Positions 24,928-36,900 of a stretch of DNA of 64,000 bases are shown in pieces; the first letter of the stretch is position 1, and each line of letters starts with the position of its first letter. A program made the translations under genes and the position numbers. The stretch covers positions 9,531,501-9,595,500 of the forward strand of contig CM076267.1 in the NCBI GenBank assembly GCA_038380795.1, given 5' to 3'. The notes under the pieces were generated by a model that did no database searches, was not told the origin of the DNA, and saw only the letters and a program-made list of their open reading frames with translations. The stretch is from Pyrocephalus nanus. Its lineage: Eukaryota > Chordata > Aves > Passeriformes > Tyrannidae.

Positions 24928-27900
24928 CTGCAGGCAGAAGGGCTCAAATTAGGGTCTGAGAGCCAGGAGGAAGAAGAGCTGACCTAACAGCGTTTTACTG
25001 CTACTTCTGACAGCCTCCCGCATGAAGGCTGGTTTTGGCCAAGAGGAAACAGCCTTGGTAAGTTTTGGCAAGTGCTGGTGCTTCCACCATGACTGGCACT
25101 GCCTATGTTAGAGCAGCAGCCTCAGCTCACCCAGCATCTGCTCCCAAGCAGTTCCCATGCTCCCTGGAAATCCTTGCTGGAAGTTGGCTTGTGTTGGCTG
25201 TGGGACTTAAATAAGGGCTGGAAGGAAACAGGCCCTCCATCTCCTGTCTCAGAAATGCTCCATTCAGAGCATCTTAAAATCAGAAGGGACAGGGGAGGTG
25301 CAGATGGTGACCTGCGGAACGCTGGGTAAGCCCAGGCCTCTGGATTCCAGCCTGTGCCCTGGCTGTTTTGCCTGGAGGGAGGGTATAGGTGAGGTGAGTT
25401 TGGAATTAAATTTCCTGAATCAGATTTCTTGTTTTAGTGGCATTCTGAAAGGGTGCACCGTGCCAAATACTCATTGCATTGTGCAGCTGAACCTTGTTCT
25501 CTCATCGCAAAATAGTGTTTTGGTTGAGGTGGGGCTGGGTGCTTCCCAGTGTGCTCCAGAACACATGTAGTTCCTCTCAGTTACAATGCTTATATTTTTT
25601 TTGGTCCATTTGTGTAGTGCTCTGAAAAGAGTCAATATTTTGGGCTTAGAAACAAAATAAATGGTAGTATTCAGCTGGTATTTTTCCCACTCTTAAGTTA
25701 GTAACACAGCTAGCACCAGAAGCTGTTTTGAACCTTCCTTTACCCATGTAATTCCTATCATGTGCTATTGCTTTTGGCATCGTTGTCAACTGAGGTTGGA
25801 ACACAGTGGAAAAATCATTATTCTAAATAAAGCTTCATGTTTTTCAGTGGGTTTTGTGTATTTCTTAATTTGCAATTGAGAGAACCCTGAAGTCTTCGTG
25901 TGGACCCAGACGGAGGAAAATGCAAGTCCTACAGATGTGTAGGGTCAGTGTCATCTGTCCTTCTGGACCTTTCTGGTAAGGTCCATTGTACTAAATCTTC
26001 CGTAATGGACACAGATTGGAGAGAACAGGGTTGTGCAGTAAAACTGACAGATGGTGTGTTTCAGTACCCCTGACGTCACTCATTTATTAGCTTAGTTGAA
26101 AGGATTTGAGGATAATTGATTACATGCAAAAATGAGCTAGCTTAGGCGAAGCTTTTAAAGTAAGCCTGTTCTCAAACAGAGCATGGCACTGTCAAATGGT
26201 TTAGTCATTAGATTTTCTGTGCTTATTTTACCCTGAAATCAAGACAATTATTTGTAGTTTGCCTCCTCCGTCGTGATGATGCTCTTTTGAATGGTTCAAC
26301 TGGAGCATCTTGTTTCGCTTACAAATGAACTTTGTTTGGCTTTTATATTTGATATCTGTTTTTCCAAGATTCCAAAAGCTGCTGAGTGGTACAAGTGATT
26401 TTAGCGGCAATATTGACTTAAGCTTCCACTGCTCTTTCCTGACCTGCAGCAGCCCTCCAGTTGTGGCCAGTACATCTGTCTGTTCAGATGCTTCATGAAC
26501 CAGATCCAGGAATTTACCTGTCCTAAATAACTTTTTTTCACTTCTTTTTCTTTTTTTTTTTTTTTTTTGAATGTGTTGGGATGTGAAACAAGGTAGAAGC
26601 ATGGGCGTAAGGGGTTTGTGAGTTATCTGGGAAACTTTGGGATAAATCTCTTCAGCTGTCTTTGTTGTGCAGACTTGCAAACAGTTGCCCTGGAGCTGCT
26701 GCTGGGTGAGTCAGCCCTGTCAGGGAAGTTAATGCTGACTCTTGCTGAAAATCAAACCATGGCCAGACACGTAGACCCTCACTTGACTGAGAGCAATCCT
26801 GATGGCTGAAATATGGGAGTAACATCTGAAGCTCTGCAGCAAACTTATTTTCATTGTTGGGAACGTGTGATGGTGCTGCCCATTCAGGTGAGTGACTTGT
26901 CACAGTTTCTTGGTGCTACCCAACATCTCCTCCCATAGGAAGCCAGCTCTGACCCCAGGAGTGGCAAAGCAGGTGGCTTTCTGCAGCTTCCCAGCAGATG
27001 GTGCTGCCCAATTCCTCATCCTGGGGAGAATGGCTGCAACATGCCCAGAAAATGCTGTAAAGCCAGGCTTGAGAGGAGATGTTTATTAGATTAGCCAAGA
27101 TTAGTCAGGGGCAAACTTTCAGGAACACAACGTAGCTTTTCTGTTCCTCTTCCCCACTGACCATCAGCTGGTCTAATAAAAGTTCCTCCTTAAAAGCCTT
27201 GCTCTGTTTGTGTGCTGAACCAACCCAGCTACAGCAATGTTGTTTCTGGGAGGTGACTGCAGTCAGCCTCCCCTCAGCCCAGGGAACAGCACAGTTATGG
27301 CCAGGCTCTATCAGAGTGTGATTTTTCACAACCCAAGCCTCTGTGTGTTTTTCCTGTGGTTTCAAAGTTTATCAGAGACCTTGGGTGGTGAATGTCTGAG
27401 ATGAATACTCAAAGGCTTGAAATGTGTGGCAGTGCTGATTTGAAGTTCCTGTATTTGCCTTCATTGGGAAAAAGGCTGGGGGAACTTCTGACATGGACTG
27501 GCTGACTGATAAACTCCCTGGGGGTGCAGCAGAAACCACAGATTCATTTGATGCTGTTTCCAGCTTTGGTCAGTCAGGTCAGTTGTGAGTCTTTGGACAA
27601 ACATGGTTTTGAGAGGAGACATTGTAGGGAACGTGTGGCCTCCTGAGGTCAAGAAATTGTATCTTTCCCTTTGAAAAGTCTGCCCCTGTGTGCCACCCAG
27701 GCAGAGTGAGGGCAGTAGCGGTGGGTTTTATGGGTGGATATTGCAAAATGATGCACTGAACACTGCAAGGCTCTGAAAGCCAGCAGGCTTGATGTTTCAG
27801 CTTGTTTTTCAAGTGAGTGGGATTGTTGATCAGCAGATGGTGTTTTTCCATGAGACGTGAAAGTCATGGCCAGCATACCTGTTACCCCTCATGTCCTTGG

Positions 27901-30900
27901 TGCGTGGAAGAAGGCACTGGCCCTGGGACAGAGGATGCTGTCAGGGCCAGGAGGGAACTGTGCTTCTGTAGCTGTTTGATCTGGGTGTGCTTGTGGATGG
28001 TTTTAACAGAGCATATCTCATCACTGCTGAAGTGCTGCCGTTCTAGAGCACTGGGTTATGCTTTCTGTGCTGACACACTTTGCTTTCAGACCCTCTGAAG
28101 GCTGGTGAAAGACTTCCCATGGCAAAACCTGAGCCCTGAGCCTAGCAGGGTCCCTGCTCTCAGCTTTATGTGTGTTCCCTGGGTGTTTCACATGAAGGAG
28201 ATGCTTTCTGGTTTGCTTTCCTTGTAGAAATGGAAATCCTTCTCTCATGTTAGAGGTAATTTTGAGTTTGAAACCTCCACAACAGGGCTTACAGAAGGCA
28301 GGATGCACTTTCTTTCCCCCCGTACCTGCTGTGAATGGCTGTGTGCCAGGGACTGCATGTTTCCTGAGCTAGAGCTTTCTGGATAAGGTGTTTAGGGGAG
28401 AAGTGGGGTGGACTCATATGACTTAGTGTTTTGTGAGAAGAGCCTGCACTGAAGTGCTCTATTTTGCTGTTATCCTCAATGTAACTGAACCCATCACCTG
28501 GCACTCAAAATGCTTCCTGATCATGGCTATTGATCAACAAATTATGCTGTACCCCTGGCTGGTGGCTTTTATTCACCAGTGGGGTTTATGTGGGCCCAGC
28601 CAGCCACAATGCAGCTGGAAGTAGAGCCCAGGTGTTCTGGCAAATTTTCCTTTGATTATAACCTTAATAATTTTTCAGGCTGGTTTAGTCAAGTGGGACA
28701 GCATGGGTTGTTCTTTTCTAGTTGCTCCCAGCTTACCTGGTGCACCAGCCAGCTGCTCGGGATCTCGGGTCGGCCTCTGCCATGGAGCACGATGTCCCTC
28801 ATGGTGTCCACACAGGGCTGCTCCTGGACTTTTGACCCAAAAGGCAGCTCATAATTCTTTACCTCTGCAAGGAAGCAACAGCAGCATTACAGGATGTTTT
28901 TAGTGCATTCTTTGCTTTGTTTTGGTGTGGTCTACCGGATAAGAAGACGCTTGTTTTTTGCAGTCTGCAAAAATAAACAGATCTGGAAAAAATTGAGAAT
29001 TTGAACACAGTAGCACAGTGCTGGCTTTTCACATAAAGGTTGTTTTTAGAGACAACACTGAGGAATGATCTGACCGCCTCCCTGAACCCAAGAGATGCAC
29101 TACGAAGGACCTGGTTTGTCTTTGGGTGAGACATATTTTGAGCAGGTAAAAAGTGGTGTGCTGGTAAAGGATGGGAGGGGTGACTACGATACCAGCATTT
29201 ACATTCCTGCTGCAGGCATGGATTGGCTTTGAGGAGAAATGGCCCTTCCAGAAGAGCAACCCTGTGTTGTGTGAGGCCACGGAGAAACTGCCTGTTGCAG
29301 AGGTGAGAAGCCACCCTGGTTTCTGCCAGCTCCTGCCTGGATATGAATGCAGGTGAGAGGATAACTGGGATGCTGGCTTGGGAACAAAGGATGCACAGGC
29401 CACCTGAGCCAGGCAAGGGCCCCCCACTACCAGGCATGGGGTGTGCAGAGCAACTGGGGCAGCTTTCTTGTCAAGGGTTGGAGATTCTTGCAGCCCATTG
29501 GGTTTGTATTGCAAGGTGGTGGGATAGGGAAGGAAGGGAAAGAGTGGAGCAAGCAGAAGGCAGGTTGGGGCCAGCACCAGGGCAGGTAATGAACTGTTTT
29601 GTTACGTTAAATTTCAGGTGCCAGGATGCAGCTCTGGGAAGTGCCTGAGTCTAGAGTTTGTGGGTCCCCTTTGCAACCTAAACTTCCTGGTGTTGTCTAA
29701 AGAAAAAAATGGTTGAGAAGGGGGAGGCACCTTTAGCTCTTTCTGCTTGGTTTGGTTTGCATCACTGGCACAGGCTTGGATGTGACACAGTGGCTGGTTG
29801 GCTTTGAGCAGGGCCTGGACCAGGTGACACCCTGGGAACCCATCCTGCTCCTTGACCACTGAGCCACTCCCTTGGCCACAGCACACAGAGCCGGCAGACA
29901 GGGCAGGGATCTGCCACCAGCTATCGGCACCCCTACAGAGACCTGAGCCACCCCAAATCAGGTCCTGTGCCATCAGTGGGGATGTGGGAGTAAGGGAGCA
30001 AAAAGGCACATGGCATCCACGGTGCAATGCTCCTACCTCCTACCACTTCACATCTGGAAGCCATTTCCCACAAAACAAGGGCCATGGAGTAGACATCCAT
30101 CTGCTTGAAAGACTCCAGGTCTTCCAGGTTCACCCTGGACTCCAAGACCTCTGGGGCCATGTACCTGGCGGTGCCCACCTGCCCGCAAAGAGGAGAGAGG
30201 CATTAGGAGGGTGGGCGAGGGCTGTGGCCCCACGACAGCTGGGGGGGGCTTGCAGAGGGTCCTGCAGAGAGGGTCGGTGGGTCATACTTGCCTGCCCGCT
30301 GTTGGCAAAGTCGTCCACTGTGAGGGAAGGGTCGAGGCGAATGGCGATGCCGAAGTCGCAGAGCACACACTCCTGCTCGTTCTTCACCAGCACATTTGTG
30401 CTCTTGATGTCCCGGTGGGCGATGGGGATCTTTGGCCGGCCGCAGGCGGTGTAGTCGCTGTGGAGGTGGGCCACCCCGCTCACCAGGGAGCCTGCCATCT
30501 TCTGCAGGTCCATCCAGCTCAGGACGTGGCGGGACAGGTAGTCCTTGAGGTTGCCCCGGCTGTGGTAGGCGGTGATGAGCCAGTACTCCCGGCGGGGCCC
30601 CGTGCCCCTGTCCTCGGCTGTGAGGAACTGCAGGACGCTGTCGTGCTTGAGGCTGGTGTCGGTGAAGATCTGGCTCTCGTTCTTCCAGGAGGAGTACTCC
30701 TCGCAGGGGAAGATCTTCACGGCCACCGTCTCGTACTGCCCCGAGCGGCTGTGGCTCAGCTTGGCCCTCCACACCTCCGCGAACTGCCCCTTGCCCACCA
30801 TCTCGTCCAGCTCGATGGGCAGCAGCTCCGTGGGGCGGCTGCTGGCGCAGCAGGGGCCGGCGCCGGCCGGGTTCTCATCCATCAGCACGGACAACTTCTC

Positions 30901-33900
30901 CTCCCGCTCCGTCGTCCTTCCTGGCTCCGGCAGGGCCGGGGGCTGTCCCGGTTTCCCACCCCACGCCTTGGCTCTCTTGCGCCGCTTCTGCGTGCGGCAG
31001 AGGTAAAATATCACCGTGATCATCACCGCCACCAGCAGCGGGGGCAGGAGGCTGATGGCAGCCACCGGGATCACCTCTTTGCTCTGCAGCATGGAGTAGC
31101 CTGCGGGGAGGAAAGCAAAGGCGAGGTACTGCTGCTGCCGTGGCTCTGCAACAGCTCGTTTTCATCACGCCGAGGAGGAAAATATGCGAAGCTGTTAATG
31201 AAGCGCAGCCCTTTGCGGGGCCACACAAACCCGTCCCAGCACAGAACCCAGATGTAGGCAGTTAGCGAGGGGGATGCTTAGTTTTGGTCTCAAATTTAGC
31301 TCAATTTATCAACAGAGGGTCCGGGATGCAGGCCAGCATCGCCTGGGTTGGGCAGTGCAGCACATGCGATCCTGCTGCTGCCACCTACATGGCTCCACTG
31401 CCTTTTGGGGGTCTCAGGCTTCACTTGCACTCACGGCATGGGAAGCTGGGGTGGAAATAACAGTGATAAATCCAAGGCAAGCCTCAAACAGAGCCAATCT
31501 CTGAGGGGGTTTGGGACTGGAGCTTTGCTGGACCCCTGTGACACACAGGGAGCCAGAAGGGATGCTGGGGGTGGGCAGGACCGCCCAGCCCAGGAGAGCA
31601 CCGTGATACTTTTAGAGTAAAGGAGCATCTCTTCAATGCTGTCTGCCAGCATTGGCATATCCTTCCACACTCTGTCACAACACCAACACCATCATCTGCC
31701 AGGGCATGGCTGCTTTTGTTTTGTTTCTTTTAAAACCCCTTCTGTTGGGGGACACACACACACCCATGACACGCACACAAAGCCATAACCCTCACACAAC
31801 ATATAATTGTCTGATCCTTTGATGTTCACAATTCCTGGAATAAACATGCTGACTTCAGTAGAGATATTCAAGTAAAATCTTACTCAGAGGTTTTTCTGCC
31901 AAGTATAATAACCCAGGGGAAGAGGGATAAGAATCATTCCATAAGCAAAACTCTCGCTGCTTGACCTCAGTGTGTGCAGATCATAATTCAGGTTCTGGAA
32001 AAACAGAGCGTTTAGCTATTTTCCTTGGCAAATTTCAAAAAAATGTGCTGCAGCTAATTTCTGCAAGGCTGTGAAAGCGCTTCTAAAATAGGCATCAGGT
32101 TTAAACCACAAGATCAACCTAAACTGATATAAATCAATAACTTACTCAGGAATATGTTTATTTTGGAAAGCATTAGGCCTGGATATCACCTACTGTTTTA
32201 ATGGATTTACCTGATGCTTCGGATCCCATCTTTGAAACTCTGAAGAAAGAGAAGATATTTTTAAGGGAGTTGCGTGCACGAGCCCTGAAAAGGGGAATTT
32301 AACACAACTTCAGGAAATTCCTTCATGAGGATGCCCCATCCTGATGGAAGTCTTTTGATACACAGAAGTTGCAGCAGGGCTTAGACCCCTTCTACAGAGA
32401 GGAAATGTAGCTGCTCTGGCAATAACCACAGGTCTGTAAACTCACACCTTGCTGAGCATCGCTGCGGGGGTCTTTTCATCCCTGCTGAGGGGAGATGGAG
32501 CTCCAGGGCCAGGCTCAGCTGGAGCAGAGGTGGAAAGGACTTGGCATGCTCCACCCTACCCAGCACCTCCCCAGGGTGTCTGCTGGGCTCCTGCATGCAC
32601 AGCTTTAGGAAATGGTCCCTCTGTGTGTTCATTAGGGTGGTCTCTGAGCCCTGATGGAGTCCCTTGCAGCCCCAGCGCGAGGGCAATGCCAACCATCAGC
32701 CCAAGCCTGAAAGCAGGGCTTGAGGAATCAAGAAACAGGGAAAAAACTGCCTGCTTCAGCCACCCAAAAAGTGCCTGTGTTAGATATTTCTCTGCTCAGG
32801 TGTTGTCTATATCAATGACCAGAAGTTAATATTTAAAATGCAAATGATTCCTTAAAGCAGAAGAAAAGGATGTAAAGAATGGGGTCTGTGAGCCTCAGGC
32901 TTGCCAAGCTATCTCCATGACCCAAAACAAAGAGGAGGGAATTGTTTAAGACCTGCACTGCTCCCTCTATGACTTTCAGCACTTTTCCATGCTGACTGGC
33001 AGGACGAGGCTGGTTGTGGAGCCTTCACTGGGGGCGGCATTTCCAATGAGCCAGTTGTCATTTTTGTGTGAAATTACACATCCCAGCTTTGGGATTTGAC
33101 TATCTCTCCCTAGAAGTGTGTGTACCTGTTATGTTTGGCTGGGGAAGCAGCAAAGAGCTGCCAAATTTAGCATCGTTTGCCTCCATTGAAAGTGGCTTGT
33201 TTGTTCAGAGAATTTGCATTTTATGTGATGTTTTTCTTTTTTCCTTGTGCTGCAGAAGGCTATGCTGCTGGTTTGCAGGTTCTGCTGAGGCTCATTCTCA
33301 GCATCTCCTTGTTCTGTGATTATGGAAAATTGGAGGAGTTTCACTTTGCTTTTGTTACAGGTCACATTCTTGATGGACACTTGGATAAACCTGGTTCATT
33401 TGGATTTAGGGAGGTTTGGACAAGCCCCCAAAGGCTCAAGATCTGATTGGAAGCATTTCCAAAGTATATGACCCTCCTGAGGAACAGAAATGGGCTGCCT
33501 CTTTGTTTTCCCTCCTGTGGATTTACAGCTCCTGTTGGATCTCCAGCCATCTGCAGAAGCATCCACAGGCATGCCAAGCCACACTCACATGTGTGTGCAG
33601 CACCAGGATAGCTCCAGCCATCCTTGCTGGAGAGAAACTCCACTGCAGGGATCCCCAGGAGAGTGGCACAGGAGGCACCCCCATGTGCCAAACCCTGAGC
33701 CCCAGCACCTCCACCTTTTCAGGTTGCAGCCATGGTGGATGCCAGCAGTTCCTGTGGGTGTGTTCTGGGGCAGGATTTGCTCTAACATGATTTATTCAAA
33801 GCTTTCAGAGCACTGACTCACACTGGGTTACATCAGCCCTTGGGTTCCCCAGTTGATTCACCCCGTGCTGAAGGGCACAGCCCACCGAGAGGTACAGCAG

Positions 33901-36900
33901 ATTTTCCATCACCTAATGTTTCCAGACAAAAGCTGGAGGTATTGCATGGAAGGATGCTCTCGCTACAGGCAAAAACCTGGGCTCAGTAACGGGGTACAGA
34001 TTTTAACTGGCTTTTATACAGGGAGCTCAAAGAAGATGCTGAAAGAGCCCCTTCTGCCGCTGCATCTCCCACTGCTGGAAATACAAGTGATTTGTCACTG
34101 GCACTGGGTGCTGCTCCCCCCGTAAATAATATGAATGAGACCACTCACCGTTGGTGTGGTTTTCAAAGATGAGTTTGTCGTTGCACTCCTGCTCGTCCAC
34201 GCAGCCGCAGATGTACGTGACGCCGTCCTCGCTGGGCTGGGGGGCCATGACGCAGCGGGAGGTGTTGTAGTTGGGGACCATGAGGTTCTCGATGGGGCGG
34301 TGGGGGTTGTGGCAGAGTGTGCTGATCCTGATGCTCTCGTTGTCCTGTCTCCTGCGGGTTACAGATGAACCCACACAGCCTTAGTCTGGCAGCTCAGCCT
34401 TTGTGCCACCTGCCCGGCACCTTAAACCTGGTTCTGAGATCGTTCGTTTTAAGATGCATAGGGAATGACTTGTTTGCAGCAGCTCTGGTGTAATCCTAAT
34501 TACACATGCTTTTGGAGGGGTTGTGCTAAAGCCCTTTGTCTCTTTGCTGAAAAGAGAAATGTTTGACACACACCAATAGCAGGATGAGAGCCAGAGACTC
34601 TGATTGTTTCCAGTAGATAATTCACCAGTTCGTAATCGCATCTTGGATCAGGTACTGCCAACGCTAAGGCTGAGTGCCCTGTGCATTATCTGGGGCAAAA
34701 TTCCCCTTTTACTAACACCAGCTGCTAGGCCAGCAGGTTTTGGGGCTGTATGGTCCTAAGGAAACCCACCAAAATGACGGTTCCACTTTGCATGTTGCCT
34801 CTGCTGCAATACAAGTCACAATACCTGAGGGTCTCTGCTGCCCAAATTTCCCCTATGCAGTGGAGAGGTGTGGGCTGCTGTTAGTAAAAGGGGAATTGTG
34901 TCCCAGATAATACACAGGACATCCTCTTCTATTGGAGCCTTCCCCAGGGGAGGCAGGGTAACCCAGCACTCTTCGTGTTTCCAGGGCAGTGATGGGGAAT
35001 GACTGGCCCTGCATGGGCTATGGGAGGCTGCAGAACATTGCAGGTACTCTTGGGGGTGTTCAAAGGAAATTACAACCATTATTTACTTTTCCAGGGACAG
35101 CCTCTGCTTCCTGACTTTACCATGAAAAGTGAGAGGGTGAAGGTATGGAGAGGTTTCACGCTGTCTCTGAGGTCAGCTGGGAAGTCATATATAAAAGCCA
35201 GGGAAAGAATCTAAATTTCTCACCCTCTCCCTGATGAAGTCCGCTGCTTTCAGTGCTCCACAAGGTTTTTTGGAGCTTCCAGGTAATTTGACAGAGGAAC
35301 TTTCAGCTGAAGAGTCCTAGGAGGGTGCAATCCCTTCTCTTCCAAGTTTGGGCACACCTACTGGATGTGAGCACATTGCTCAAGAGCATGGAGGCAAAGC
35401 TGCTGCTGTGACTGCAGTCCCCATGCAGGACAAGTTCAGATGATCCAAATATGCCTCTGCAAGTGAGCAAGGAGCAGCAAGGCTGGCTTGGAGGTGAGCC
35501 CTGCCTGCAGGGATCTTATTCTCTGAGTGGACCTTAGAATGGGATGGGAGACACTGGGAGGGGTAGGCAGGTTATTTGTGACTGTAGCTACCTCACTCCA
35601 TCTGATATATGATGTAGGGTGAAGTTCCATCCCGTGCAGTGGAACTGCTTTCCTGGTGTAGGGATTCATGCTCCTTTTTCCTGTAGGCTGTAGGGGAAAA
35701 CCCATGGAGATGTTGGATTGCCTACCCAGGATTTAGGGTGGCTTCTCCATATGTGTAGGGGAATTTGAGGCAGGGGGTGGATTTTGTTGTTTGTTTGTTT
35801 GGGTTTCTTGTTGTGTTTTGCTTTTTTAAAAGTCCATAATGCAACAATTATATTGAGGCAAACTCCTACTGAAAGCTGGCGTTCAGCATTCACGCTAATT
35901 AGCAGGTTGAGATAAAGCCTAGCGATAAGTGCTTGGCTGGCTTTCACTTTGGCAGCCAAATTAAAAGGGAAAGAGGAGGAAAATCACTCTGGGCAGACCC
36001 AAAATGGTTGTTTTTTTAGTTTTGCTCATGAGGACCAAAAAGCTGGGGGAGGCACTCTCCTGGGCCAAACCATGCAGTGCATGCTTGGCCTGAAATGCAA
36101 GATTGCATTTCCTTTCCAGGCACCTCCCACAGGAGCAGAAAAGGGTTTTTCCAGGGGATAGGAAGGAGGTGGGTTAAACCCAGTGTGTTAAAGCCCAATT
36201 TGGTGTCAGCTCAGATATCCATGTGCCGGATGGGGACAGACCTCAGCTGCACCCTTGCATGTGAACCAAGGTTTTGCCAGCCTAATGCAGGAGGACATCA
36301 GAGGTTTGGAGGTCAGGGTTGCCGATTTGCCCTTGGGTTCAGCTCGTAAAGCTAAATCCAGAGGTTTATGGGGCTTTAGAGGTCCTGCAGCAAACTTGCC
36401 ACGCTTTGTGTGGGGTACTTAAATGCTTAATTTATTTAGAAAATAAACTGGTACTAATTATAGGGCAGATCAAATAGTTTTTTTACAGTGAATTGTAATT
36501 TAGTTATAGTGGAGTCAAAGAAAGAGGAAGAGAAAGTCCTGAATTAGTTCAGTGGGCAATAATCCAAGCACAGGGGTACATCCATGTGCATTTCCGAGAG
36601 CAAACCCCTTCTTCCCCCACGTCTCCCCTCGAACAACAGGAATTTCCTCTCACCATATGGCCACGCAGATCTCGTAGGGGTCCTCACAGTAGGAGTTGAG
36701 GTTGCAGTTGCTGTAGCACACCTTCTCCTCGCAGGCTGGGGACGTGGAGTCGCACCACTTGCACAGGTTGGTCTTCAGGCTGCGGCGAGCACCAGCACTG
36801 CAGGCTGTGGGGGCAGAGAGGGGGCAGAGGGTGAGCGGGGCTGTGTGTGCCCAGAGTGGGGCACCTTTGGCAATTCACACAAATAGTGGAGAAGGAGCCT

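Noticed and set aside
30211..31257. Plus-strand open frame of 348 codons
   Set aside because: It is the antisense of the GC-rich receptor exon 4, whose minus strand carries kinase motifs; the plus frame has no recognisable domain.
36654..36797. Shorter version of receptor exon 2 using the downstream acceptor
   Set aside because: It frameshifts against exon 1 and stops within eight codons; the acceptor at 36804 was chosen.
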